From positions 992,001-1,056,000 of the forward strand of contig NZ_JAUMIT010000001.1 of assembly GCF_030519655.1 (NCBI RefSeq): a stretch of DNA of 64,000 nt, in the 5' to 3' direction. The notes beneath the pieces were generated by a model. That model did not search any database. It had not been told where the DNA came from and saw only the letters and a list, made by a program, of their open reading frames with translations. The first letter of the stretch is position 1; each line of letters begins with the position of its first letter. The DNA is from Wenyingzhuangia gilva (GTDB lineage Bacteria; Bacteroidota; Bacteroidia; Flavobacteriales; Flavobacteriaceae). Of this stretch, positions 45,071-52,836 are shown piece after piece. The translations under genes and the position numbers were made by a program.

Positions 45071-45118
45071 ATTGTGCATTATTTGTATATTGGTATATGT
45101 TTTGAGCGTATAAATATA

Positions 45119-45126
45119 TACATTTG
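45119..45126 (+). promoter_or_regulatory. -7 element of tmRNA
   Basis: TACATTTG matches TAnnTTTG and lies 19 bases before the tmRNA 5' end, which fits a precursor trimmed by RNase P. TTTG at 45101-45104 leaves only a 14-base spacer, so the -33 element is unclear. Confidence 0.5.
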
Positions 45127-45145
45127 CAAACTTCTTTGACAATAT

Positions 45146-45541
45146 GGGGACGACTGGTTTTGACAGCGAGGTCAATTAACTAGTAAGCATGCCGAGAGAT
45201 AGAACTCATTCTCGTAAATCGAGGTTCTAAAACAATAAACGGTGAAGAATCTTTCGCCATGGCTGCCTAATTTCTGAATTAATAGTAAGATAAGGCCTAG
45301 GCTCACAAGGTGAGCAAGCTATGCATCTCATGCCAGCGCTGATAGACCGCGTGCAATTTAGAGATGTCGTAAAAGTCTAGATAGGAAAAGTATTACTTAG
45401 CTGCTTTTCCGAAGCTCAATAAGTTAAGCTTAGAGTAAGTTGTTTTTGACTAGCTTTTTGCCGACAATTTGATAAAAACTAAGCATGTAGAAAGCTACGC
45501 GATTGCTCGTTTGGACCCGAGTTCGATTCTCGGCGTCTCCA
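45146..45541 (+). ncRNA. ssrA: tmRNA (ssrA)
   Basis: The 5' end GGGGACGACTGGTTTTGACAG and the 3' end CGAGTTCGATTCTCGGCGTCTCC form the tRNA-like domain: acceptor stem GGGGACG pairs with CGTCTCC (one G-U pair), with the T-arm at the 3' end. The tag reading frame is at 45241-45270 and encodes GEESFAMAA followed by TAA. No CCA is encoded; the sequence after the acceptor is ACAAAT, so CCA must be added by the nucleotidyltransferase. tmRNA rescues stalled ribosomes and tags the incomplete protein for proteolysis. A terminator follows. Confidence 0.96.
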
Positions 45542-45546
45542 CAAAT

Positions 45547-45583
45547 AAAAAAGCCCTTACTAAAAACAGTAAGGGCTTTTTTA
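45547..45583 (+). terminator. Rho-independent terminator after tmRNA
   Basis: AGCCCTTACT (45552-45561) and AGTAAGGGCT (45568-45577) form a ten-base stem with a six-base loop and T-run, directly after the tmRNA 3' end. Confidence 0.92.
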
Positions 45584-45609
45584 TTTGATAAAATTAGTGT
45601 TAAATCTTT

Positions 45610-45638
45610 TTATTTTTATTTGTTATAAATAAAAATAA
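45610..45638. promoter_or_regulatory. Perfect 12-base inverted repeat (Fur-box-like) over the siderophore-receptor promoter
   Basis: TTATTTTTATTT (45610-45621) and AAATAAAAATAA (45627-45638) are perfect inverted repeats around GTTAT. The repeat covers the -33 TTG of the receptor gene, where a repressor would block polymerase. AT-rich repeats of the form TTTATTT...AAATAAA are typical of Fur operators in Bacteroidota. The protein that binds is inferred. Confidence 0.65.
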
Positions 45639-45650
45639 CTTTTAGTTTTG
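45620..45650 (+). promoter_or_regulatory. Promoter of the siderophore TonB receptor
   Basis: TTG at 45620-45622, a 20-base spacer and TAGTTTTG at 45643-45650. The start codon is 17 bases past the -7 element. The Fur-box-like inverted repeat overlaps the -33 element and half of the spacer. Confidence 0.7.
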
Positions 45651-45667
45651 CCGTAAAATAATCAAAC

Positions 45668-48091
45668 ATGAAAAAAATATTTTACGCATTTACTTTATTA
45701 ATATTTGTACAAATAAATGTTACTGCTCAAGTTTCCATTAAAGGAAAAGTATCAGATAATTATGGAGAACCACTTTTTGGAGCTAGTGTCTTAATTTCTA
45801 AAACTAATGGAACTACAACAGATTTTGAGGGAGATTATAAATTAACAGAAATTACCCCTGGAAATTATGTTTTGAAAGTGACTTATATAGGATATAAATC
45901 TCAAGAAATAAAAATAAAAATAGCTCATAATAATTTAGTGTTAAACTTCAATTTAACTCCTTCTAGCGAACAATTACAAGAGGTTGAAATTACAGGAAGG
46001 AAAGAAAAATCTTACAAGAACAATGTTACTTTTGCTGCAACTAAAACTGCAACTGCCATAAAGGACATACCACAAGCGGTTAGTTATGTTACAAAAGAAG
46101 TTTTTGCAGATCAACAAGCATATAGAGTAAATGACATTGTGAAGAATATAAGTGGAGTAAATATGTATTCTTATTACGATGATTTTACTTTTAGAGGTTT
46201 CCGTTCAGGAGATACTTATATAAATGGTTTAAGAGTGGTTGGTTTGTTTGGGCCAGAACCTTTATTAGCTAATATAGAACGTGTAGAAGTCATAAAAGGT
46301 CCAGCATCAGCAATGTTTGGAAATTCTATTCCAGGTGGAGTCATGAATCGTGTTACAAAAAAACCTTTAAGTCATGAAAACAAAGCTATTAATTTTACTT
46401 TAGGTAGTTTTAACACATTACGTACAACGGCTGATTTTACAGGGCCTCTTAACGAAAAAGAAACCTTACTTTATCGTATGAACTTGGCTTATGAAAACTC
46501 AGATTCTTTTAGAAATTTACAAGAATTTAAATCTTATGTAATTGCTCCTTCAATTTCATTTTTACCAACTAGTAAAACAAGAATTAATTTTGATTTAGTA
46601 ATTACAAATTTTGATGGGAAATTAGATCGAGGTCAACCTATTTTTGGGGCAACTTCAGGAAGTGATATTTATGCAACCCCTATTTCTTTTGCGATAGGAC
46701 AAACAAATGATTATCACAAGAGTGATGTAGTTTACTCTACCATTTCTTTAAATCATCAATTTTCAGATAAATTATCTTTCAATACTTCATATATGAAATA
46801 TCTTTTTGATGAAGATTTACAAGAACACCGTACTTCAAATCAGTTTGCGATAGATGGAACTGGAGCTTCAATTCCAACTTTAATGGGAATGATGGTTATT
46901 AAAAGACAAGGACAAACCATTGCTGATAATTTATCTTCTTATTTTGTATATAAAGAAAAAACAGGAGGCTTAGCTCATAAAATTGTAGCTGGATTTGACT
47001 ATAACCAACAACAAAGCCCCATTGGTAACGCCCAATCTATGGCTAGAGGGTATAGATTACAAGGAGGTGGAGCTTCAACAAGTGCTTCGGATTTTGCTAA
47101 TTTTCAATTAGATAACAATGGAAACCCTACTCCCAATGTTCCTCATTTTAATTTACAAAACCCAACCTATAGTGTAGCACAACTTAGTGATTATATTTTT
47201 AATGTTTCCCCTACAGCACCTACAAAGTATTTTACATATGGTGCTTATTTGCAAGATCAAATCAAATGGAAGCAATTTCAATTGTTACTGGGAGGTAGAC
47301 AAGAATATTACAATGATGTTGTAAACTATGATCAGACAAATGAAGAAATAACTACTCAGCATAAATTCTTACCAAGGATAGGATTGGTATATAGTGCAAC
47401 TCAAAATATTAATTTATACGGAACTTATACAGAAAGTTTCCAACCTCAAGGCGTAGCTTCTTTAAACAATCCTCAAGCAGGTGGTCCTTTTGATCCTGTG
47501 AATGCTTTTATGTATGAAACTGGAGCAAAAGGTGAATTTTTTAATAAAAAATTATCTGCAAACTTAGCCTTATATTTCATTGAGAATAATAATATTTTAG
47601 TGAATGCAAATGATGCTAACAATCCTGACTTGTTAATCCAAAGAGGGCAAGAACAATCCAAAGGAATTGAATTAGATGTTAATGGTAAAATTTTACCAAA
47701 CTTAAGTATTACTGCAAACTATGCTTATAATGAAGCTATTATTACGGAAAGCGATAATCCTGCTGAAGTTGGAGCTAGAAAAGAGAATGCACCTTTACAT
47801 CAAGGAGGTGTTTTTGGAAAATATACTTTTATTAATGGTGAGTTAAAAGGAATAGGAATTACTTTAGGTAGTAATTTTGTTGGAGAAAGAGTTACCAGAG
47901 TTTCTACTTTGCAATTGCCATCATACATGGTTGTTGATGCAGGAGTTTCTTATAAAGTAGATAAATTTAATATTAGGTTTTTAGTAAATAATATTGGAAA
48001 TAAAACACATTGGGTCGGCGGATACAGTTATACTAGATTATACCCTGGTAAGCCAAGAAATTATTTGTTAAGTGTAGGATATACATTCTAA
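45668..48091 (+). CDS. TonB-dependent siderophore receptor
   Basis: An 807-residue outer-membrane receptor. Domains in order: signal peptide (about 1-21), carboxypeptidase-like regulatory domain (about 24-105, SIKGKVSDNYGEPLFGASV), plug (about 120-235, with FRGFRSGDTYINGLR, ERVEVIKGPASAMFGNSIPGG) and a barrel ending in YLLSVGYTF. The plug pattern is that of ferric-siderophore receptors such as the FhuA/FpvA group. The PepSY membrane gene follows three bases after its stop. The operator-like repeat suggests iron repression. The siderophore cannot be named. Confidence 0.92.
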   Translation: MKKIFYAFTLLIFVQINVTAQVSIKGKVSDNYGEPLFGASVLISKTNGTTTDFEGDYKLTEITPGNYVLKVTYIGYKSQEIKIKIAHNNLVLNFNLTPSSEQLQEVEITGRKEKSYKNNVTFAATKTATAIKDIPQAVSYVTKEVFADQQAYRVNDIVKNISGVNMYSYYDDFTFRGFRSGDTYINGLRVVGLFGPEPLLANIERVEVIKGPASAMFGNSIPGGVMNRVTKKPLSHENKAINFTLGSFNTLRTTADFTGPLNEKETLLYRMNLAYENSDSFRNLQEFKSYVIAPSISFLPTSKTRINFDLVITNFDGKLDRGQPIFGATSGSDIYATPISFAIGQTNDYHKSDVVYSTISLNHQFSDKLSFNTSYMKYLFDEDLQEHRTSNQFAIDGTGASIPTLMGMMVIKRQGQTIADNLSSYFVYKEKTGGLAHKIVAGFDYNQQQSPIGNAQSMARGYRLQGGGASTSASDFANFQLDNNGNPTPNVPHFNLQNPTYSVAQLSDYIFNVSPTAPTKYFTYGAYLQDQIKWKQFQLLLGGRQEYYNDVVNYDQTNEEITTQHKFLPRIGLVYSATQNINLYGTYTESFQPQGVASLNNPQAGGPFDPVNAFMYETGAKGEFFNKKLSANLALYFIENNNILVNANDANNPDLLIQRGQEQSKGIELDVNGKILPNLSITANYAYNEAIITESDNPAEVGARKENAPLHQGGVFGKYTFINGELKGIGITLGSNFVGERVTRVSTLQLPSYMVVDAGVSYKVDKFNIRFLVNNIGNKTHWVGGYSYTRLYPGKPRNYLLSVGYTF

Positions 48092-48094
48092 AAA

Positions 48095-49399
48095 ATGAAA
48101 TTTAATAAAAAGACCTTTTTTAAGATTCATAGTTGGATTGGTATTAAACTTAGTATTTTGTTTTTTATCGTATGTTTTTCAGGAACCTTAGCCACCCTTA
48201 GTCATGAAATGGATTGGTTGTTTAATTCTGAAATAAGAGCGAAACCTCAAGCTGAGTTTGCTTCTCGTAATGTAATCATACAAAATTTTCAGAAAGAATA
48301 TCCCAATGCTAGCATTCAATATTGGATGCGTTCAAACGAACCTTATTTATGTGATATAATTTATAAAATAGAAAACGAGCAATTAAGTTACGTGTTTGCA
48401 AATCCATATACAGGAGTAATTCAAGGAGAAGCTAGTATTACAATTCAACGGTTTTTTAGAGATTTACATTATTTTTTATTTATTCCCTTTCAAATAGGTA
48501 ATTTTATTGTACTAGCTTTTGGTTTTTTACTACTCATTTCACTTATTACAGCCTTATATTTTTATAAAAAATGGTGGAAAAAATTATTTGAATTACAAGT
48601 TGGAAAAGGTTCTTTGGTCTTTTTTAGAAGTTTGCATCGTTTGGTTGGAGTATGGTCTATTCCATTTACACTATTGTTTTCAATTACAGGAATATGGTAT
48701 TTTGTAGAAAGAGCAAATATTGCAGGTGTCAAAAATAAGGTAAACCCTATTCCTCCCAAATTGGAGGTCTCTACCATGGAGATAAAAAAAGAAAACATGA
48801 CCTTTAGTATTGATTATGATAAGGCTATAGCACTTGCAAAACAAGAAATACCAGGTTTAGTTCCAGGTAATTTATATATTCCTCAGAAACCTGGTAATAT
48901 TCTTGGTGTAATAGGAAAAAGTGATGAGCCCTTAGTTCGTCAAAGAGCTAATAGAGTATATATAAATCCTTATAATAATAAAGTGATAGGCAGTCAAAAA
49001 GCAAGTGAAATTAGTACTGTTATGTGGGTCAATGATATTGTAGATCCCTTACACTTTGGATATTGGGGCGGTTTGGTTACTAAAATGATATGGTTTGTTT
49101 TTGGTTTAGGAATTTCATCACTAGTCCTTTCTGGCATTTGGATAACACTTAAGAGAAAAGCAATTAAAAGAAAAAAATCTCAGCAATCTACGATGGGAAT
49201 TTGGAAATACATAAACTGGTTTGTTTATGGAGGTATGCTTGCTTTTATGTATTCGTCTCTAATACAAAAATATCATACCTCTTTTAGTGTATTGTGTATG
49301 ATTAGTTTTGGATGGTTAGTTGTAGGAGGAATTTTATATTACATCTTTGTTTATCGGATTGACAAACTTATTTCTAATAAAAAACCTTCAATCCAATAG
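48095..49399 (+). CDS. PepSY-associated transmembrane protein (PiuB-like)
   Basis: A 434-residue inner-membrane protein of the PepSY_TM family. The N-terminus FFKIHSWIGIKLSILFFIVCFSGTLATLSHEMDWLFN is the usual first helix with a histidine, and HRLVGVWSIPFTLLFSITGIWY and DPLHFGYWGGLVTKMIWFVFG mark later helices; PepSY-like folds lie between them. Proteins of this family next to siderophore receptors are proposed to reduce ferric siderophores (compare PiuB/FoxB/FslE). Its stop codon lies inside a terminator hairpin. It is co-transcribed with the receptor. Confidence 0.88.
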   Translation: MKFNKKTFFKIHSWIGIKLSILFFIVCFSGTLATLSHEMDWLFNSEIRAKPQAEFASRNVIIQNFQKEYPNASIQYWMRSNEPYLCDIIYKIENEQLSYVFANPYTGVIQGEASITIQRFFRDLHYFLFIPFQIGNFIVLAFGFLLLISLITALYFYKKWWKKLFELQVGKGSLVFFRSLHRLVGVWSIPFTLLFSITGIWYFVERANIAGVKNKVNPIPPKLEVSTMEIKKENMTFSIDYDKAIALAKQEIPGLVPGNLYIPQKPGNILGVIGKSDEPLVRQRANRVYINPYNNKVIGSQKASEISTVMWVNDIVDPLHFGYWGGLVTKMIWFVFGLGISSLVLSGIWITLKRKAIKRKKSQQSTMGIWKYINWFVYGGMLAFMYSSLIQKYHTSFSVLCMISFGWLVVGGILYYIFVYRIDKLISNKKPSIQ

Positions 49400-49412
49400 G
49401 TTGAAGGTTTTT
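49379..49412 (+). terminator. Terminator overlapping the end of the PepSY gene
   Basis: AAAACCTTCAA (49381-49391) and TTGAAGGTTTT (49401-49411) with a nine-base loop containing the stop codon (49397-49399), then a T-run. Confidence 0.82.
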
Positions 49413-49435
49413 ACTTAGATTTTATGTTATTGAGA

Positions 49436-49876
49436 TTAAGCTACAAATAACTTAACTTTTACAGCTACCAAACCTTTAGGGCCTTTTTCTGTTTCAAAAG
49501 AAACTTTGTTTCCTTCTTTAATAGTCCCTTCAATATTGTTAACGTGTACAAAGAAACTTTCTCCAGTTTCTTTTTGGTCAATAAAACCATATCCTTTGTC
49601 AGTGTTAAAATGATTTACAATTCCTATTTTAACGGGATCTTCTTGTTCTAAATCTTCTTTTTTTGGAGTACTAACATGAATATCACTTAATGATACTTCT
49701 TCTCTAACATGAGAAGGATCTGGTTTTTCTGTTGTCAATTGTCCATCAGCACCCATATACATGAATTCGGCAGTTTTTTCTCCAGATTCTTTTAACTGCT
49801 CTTTGCGGATCGCTTTCTCTTTACGTTTTTTTGCCTTTTTCTTTTCACGTTCCTTTTTTTCAAAACTATCTGCCAT
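49436..49876 (-). CDS. Cold-shock-domain protein with charged N-terminal extension
   Basis: A 146-residue RNA/DNA-binding protein. The C-terminal 65 residues are a cold-shock domain: GIVNHFNTDKGYGFIDQKETGESFFVHV contains both RNA-binding motifs (GYGFID and FFVHV). The first 80 residues are a basic, lysine-rich segment (KKEREKKKAKKRKEKAIRKEQ) followed by an acidic linker. Such long forms are common in Bacteroidota. The 193-base upstream gap has inverted repeats that may fold in the 5' leader. Confidence 0.9.
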   Translation of the reverse strand: MADSFEKKEREKKKAKKRKEKAIRKEQLKESGEKTAEFMYMGADGQLTTEKPDPSHVREEVSLSDIHVSTPKKEDLEQEDPVKIGIVNHFNTDKGYGFIDQKETGESFFVHVNNIEGTIKEGNKVSFETEKGPKGLVAVKVKLFVA

Positions 49877-50069
49877 CTGCGGTTTTTTAATTTAAATTAT
49901 TCGATTTTTGCTAAGATATTAAATAGTGAACGAATAAGGCGTTTAACTCCCATCTATTTGTCAATTAAGACGATAAATAGGTCTTATTTAGATTTTAAAT
50001 CGATTAATCACTAACATTAACCGATTTAAAACCCAATTGGTAAGTTTATTATTGAATTCTGTTTTTGTT
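49877..50069. other. Cold-shock gene upstream region with inverted repeats
   Basis: The 193 bases between nadE (stop) and the cold-shock gene (start, minus strand) hold TTTTAAATCG (49993-50002) and CGATTTAAAA (50022-50031), plus a looser repeat around CTATTTGTC (about 49953-49961) and GACGATAAATAG (49969-49980). These may be an nadE terminator and a folded 5' leader. No coding frame is seen. Confidence 0.4.
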
Positions 50070-50858
50070 TTATTTCCACTCGTTTGGAATTTCACAAACA
50101 GGAATTGGTTGCATTTTATGCTTATTGGCAGTGTTTAATTTGCTGTAAATAGTAAACACTTCTTTTTCTCTATCTACAAAATTATAAGCTGTTTTTCCAG
50201 CATCTTGTTGTTTCATAGCCCATTCTAGTTCGTCATAACTAGCACCTAGTTGATCTTCATCAGTACGACTATCTCCAAACAATCCATCTGTTGGAGCGGC
50301 AGTTTGAATGGCAGAAGGAACTTTTAAATATTTACCCAAAGCAAAAACTTCACTTTTCATTAAATCAGCAATTGGACTTATATCTACACCGCCATCCCCG
50401 TATTTTGTGTAAAATCCTACACCAAAATCTTCTACTTTGTTTCCTGTACCTGCAACCAAACTACTGTGTAATCCAGCAATGTAATACAAGGTTGTCATTC
50501 TAAGTCTAGCCCTAGTGTTTGCTAGAGTTAGGTTTAGAATAGCTTCGTTGTCTGTAGTTGGAACAGCTTTTTTAAAAGTTTCAAAACTTTCGGTTAAGTT
50601 TACACGCTCTCCAGAAACATTGCTAAAACGTTTTGACAATTGGGCAATATGTTCTTGAGCTCTATTTACTTGGTCTGGATGTTGGTGAATAGGCATTTCT
50701 ACACAAACGGTAGGTAAACCTGTGCTAGCACATAAAGTTGAGGTAACAGCAGAATCAATTCCACCAGATACGCCAACAACAAATCCTTTTACTCCTGCTT
50801 TGGTCGCATAATCTTTTAGCCAACCAATAATATGTTCTGCAATCTTTTGAGTTTCCAT
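50070..50858 (-). CDS. nadE: NH3-dependent NAD+ synthetase
   Basis: A 262-residue enzyme of the last step of NAD synthesis (deamido-NAD + NH3 + ATP). The ATP-pyrophosphatase P-loop SGGIDSAVTS is at 31-40, and the family parts NTRARLRMTTLYY and GTGNKVEDFGVGFYTKYGDGGVDISPIADL are complete. It lacks the glutaminase domain, so it is the ammonia-dependent short type. It is divergent from gldB, an arrangement I recall as conserved in flavobacteria. Confidence 0.95.
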   Translation of the reverse strand: METQKIAEHIIGWLKDYATKAGVKGFVVGVSGGIDSAVTSTLCASTGLPTVCVEMPIHQHPDQVNRAQEHIAQLSKRFSNVSGERVNLTESFETFKKAVPTTDNEAILNLTLANTRARLRMTTLYYIAGLHSSLVAGTGNKVEDFGVGFYTKYGDGGVDISPIADLMKSEVFALGKYLKVPSAIQTAAPTDGLFGDSRTDEDQLGASYDELEWAMKQQDAGKTAYNFVDREKEVFTIYSKLNTANKHKMQPIPVCEIPNEWK

Positions 50859-50880
50859 GTTGCTTATTTCTTATTTTTGT
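50847..50880 (+). promoter_or_regulatory. Candidate promoter of gldB
   Basis: TTTG at 50847-50850 and TATTTTTG at 50873-50880, 22 bases apart. The gldB start follows 37 bases after the -7 element. The -33 element overlaps the 5' end of nadE. Confidence 0.45.
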
Positions 50881-50917
50881 TGAGGTTACTACAAACTTAA
50901 TCAAAATATACCATAGC

Positions 50918-51877
50918 ATGAAAAAGTGGCTTTGCTTATCTTTTATATTTTTAATGTTAGTTGCTTGTACATCAACTAATAAAACAGAACAAGAAATTGC
51001 AAAGGTTAAAACAGATACTCAGTTTGCTTTGTTTCATGATGTCTTGTTTACTGCAAGCCCCAATGATTTACCTAAGTTAAAGTCTGAATTCCCTTATATG
51101 TTTCCTAAGCAAATGCCTGATGAATTGGTGTTGGAAAGGATGAAAGATACTAGTCAGCAATTTTTATACAAAGAGGTAAAAAAAGTTTATGGTGATTTTA
51201 AGCCTCAGGAAAAGGAGATTGATGAATTGTTTAAACACATCAAATATTATTTTAAAGATTTTAAAACTCCTACGGTGGTAACAGATATTACGGGAGTTTC
51301 TTATCAAGATAGAGTCTTGTATGCCGATACTTTATTGTTGGTTTCTTTAGATATGTTTTTAGGAAAAGAAAATGAAGTGTATGGGGGATATGCAAAATAT
51401 TTGTCAGAAACGTTTACGCCAAAACACATGACCTCCGCTATTGCTCAAAAAATAATTGATAATAAATATCCTTTTAATAAGAACCGTACTTTCTTGGGGC
51501 AAATGATTTTTGAAGGTAAAAAAATGTACTTGTTAGATTTGTTTTTACCAAATGTTAATGATGAAATAAAACTAGGATATACAACAAAAAAACTTGCTTG
51601 GGCTAAATTGAATGAAGTTACTGTTTGGGCTTTTTTTATTAAAAATGAATTGTTGTATAGTAATGATAGTAAACTAAGACAACGATTTTTAGAAGTAGCT
51701 CCTTTTTCTAAATTTTATACTTCAATTGATAGGGATTCTCCTGGAGCAATTGCTAAGTATACCGGATTGCAAATAGTAAGGGCATATATGAAAAAAAATC
51801 AGGTTTCTGCCAAAGAATTAATCGATTTAGATGCACAGACTATTTTAAATCAATCAGGGTATAAACCAAAAAAATAA
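50918..51877 (+). CDS. gldB: Gliding motility lipoprotein GldB
   Basis: A 319-residue lipoprotein (cysteine C17 in MLVACTS) of the GldB family, essential for gliding in Flavobacterium. Recognised segments are FALFHDVLFTASPNDLPKLKSEFPYMFP near the N-terminus, the central VSLDMFLGKENEVYGGYAKYL, and WAKLNEVTVWAFFIKNELLYSND further on. Bacteroidota that lack gliding may keep gldB, so gliding itself is not proven. Its stop overlaps the start of the MepB-family gene by one base. Confidence 0.92.
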   Translation: MKKWLCLSFIFLMLVACTSTNKTEQEIAKVKTDTQFALFHDVLFTASPNDLPKLKSEFPYMFPKQMPDELVLERMKDTSQQFLYKEVKKVYGDFKPQEKEIDELFKHIKYYFKDFKTPTVVTDITGVSYQDRVLYADTLLLVSLDMFLGKENEVYGGYAKYLSETFTPKHMTSAIAQKIIDNKYPFNKNRTFLGQMIFEGKKMYLLDLFLPNVNDEIKLGYTTKKLAWAKLNEVTVWAFFIKNELLYSNDSKLRQRFLEVAPFSKFYTSIDRDSPGAIAKYTGLQIVRAYMKKNQVSAKELIDLDAQTILNQSGYKPKK

Positions 51878-52332
51878 TGGAAGATTTACTAAGTGAAATT
51901 AAATCAAAAGTTTTTGATGATGTTAATGTAAAACTCACTGATTTTGTATTAGAAACTGAGAGTAAAGAATATAAGGCTTGTAGATTTTTGTTAAAAGGAA
52001 AACAAATCGTAAGTAGAACTTCTAAAATAACGCCTAAGAAAAAAGGTCAGTTTGTAACTTTTTATCAAAGAGATAAAAATGGAGTTATTGAACCTTTTCA
52101 TGAACAAGATGAAATTGACTATTTTTTGGTAAAGATTTATCAGAATACAGGTTTTTTTCTTTTTTCAGAGCAAATATTAATTGAAAAGGGAATTCTTTCT
52201 ACCAGTCAAAAAGAAGGCAAAAGAGCATTTAGGGTTTATGTGCCAAAAGATGAGCTTACAAGTAAACAGGCTTTGAATACACAAAAATGGCAATCTGATT
52301 ATTTTTATGAAGTTAATGAGGATCCTGATTGA
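51877..52332 (+). CDS. MepB-family protein
   Basis: A 151-residue soluble protein that fits the MepB family (COG4815): GQFVTFYQRDKNGVIEPFHEQDEIDYFLV, FFLFSEQILIEKGILS, KRAFRVYVPKDELTSKQALNTQKWQSDYF. In Staphylococcus mepB is the third gene of the mepRAB drug-efflux locus and its function is unknown. Here no MATE pump or MarR regulator is near; the gene is placed between gldB (one-base overlap) and gldC. The frame starts directly at the gldB stop (ATAATGG), so it is probably translated by coupling. Confidence 0.8.
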   Translation: MEDLLSEIKSKVFDDVNVKLTDFVLETESKEYKACRFLLKGKQIVSRTSKITPKKKGQFVTFYQRDKNGVIEPFHEQDEIDYFLVKIYQNTGFFLFSEQILIEKGILSTSQKEGKRAFRVYVPKDELTSKQALNTQKWQSDYFYEVNEDPD

Positions 52333-52385
52333 TGTATTTATTTTAAGAATGATTTTCATCGTCATGCTATCGAAAACAAATTCTT

Positions 52386-52393
52386 TATCTTTG
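52386..52393 (+). promoter_or_regulatory. -7 element of gldC
   Basis: TATCTTTG matches TAnnTTTG and lies 19 bases before the gldC start. No convincing TTTG is seen 20 bases upstream, but the element suggests that gldC can be transcribed apart from gldB. Confidence 0.5.
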
Positions 52394-52412
52394 CCATTCA
52401 AAATTTAAGAAG

Positions 52413-52763
52413 ATGGCAGTAGCGCATAAATCAAAAATAGAGTTTGAAATAGGACTTGATGAAAATAAAATTCCAGAAACCATTCATTGGTCTGCAACTG
52501 ATGGAGGAGTAACCAAGGATTCTTCTAAAGCAACATTGATTTCTGTTTGGGATAGTAAAGAAAAAGAAACTTTGTATTTACCATTATGGACAAAAAAAAT
52601 GCCTGTAGATGAAATGAAAGTGTTTTTTCATCAAACATTGGTACAAATGGCTGATACTTTTGAAAGAGCAACCAACGATGAAAAGATGTCTGCAACCATG
52701 AGAGATTTTTGTGAGTATTTTGCAGAAAAATTAGAATTGGAAGACAAGACTAAAAAGAATTAA
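52413..52763 (+). CDS. gldC: Gliding motility protein GldC
   Basis: A 116-residue cytoplasmic protein of the GldC family: KSKIEFEIGLDENKIPETIHWSATDGG, then WDSKEKETLYLPLWTKKMPVDEMKVFFHQTLVQMADTFERAT. In Flavobacterium johnsoniae gldC sits with gldB and is not strictly essential for gliding but stabilises GldB (established for that species). Here an 80-base gap and a separate -7 element follow the MepB-family gene. A terminator shared with recA follows. Confidence 0.92.
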   Translation: MAVAHKSKIEFEIGLDENKIPETIHWSATDGGVTKDSSKATLISVWDSKEKETLYLPLWTKKMPVDEMKVFFHQTLVQMADTFERATNDEKMSATMRDFCEYFAEKLELEDKTKKN

Positions 52764-52778
52764 GAATCTTTCTGATAT

Positions 52779-52814
52779 AAAAAAGACCGATAGCACTGCT
52801 ATCGGTCTTTTTTT
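52779..52814. terminator. Bidirectional terminator between gldC and recA
   Basis: GACCGATAGC (52785-52794) and GCTATCGGTC (52798-52807), a ten-base stem with a three-base loop, flanked by an A-run and a T-run. Confidence 0.9.
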
Positions 52815-52836
52815 GTTTTATGAGATCTGTAAAAGA

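Noticed and set aside
44852-45175. Longer DUF3820 protein from a start at 45175
   Set aside because: It would run through the tmRNA 5' end and promoter; the family core fits the start at 45070.
45498-45541. A tRNA gene suggested by the T-arm and acceptor sequences
   Set aside because: They are the 3' half of the tRNA-like domain of tmRNA; there is no anticodon arm.
51877-52332. Multidrug mepRAB locus from the MepB-family gene
   Set aside because: There is no MATE pump or MarR-type regulator; the neighbours are gldB and gldC.
52177-52401. Minus-strand open frame of 74 residues opposite the MepB-family gene
   Set aside because: It lies antisense to a gene with clear family motifs and has no recognisable features.
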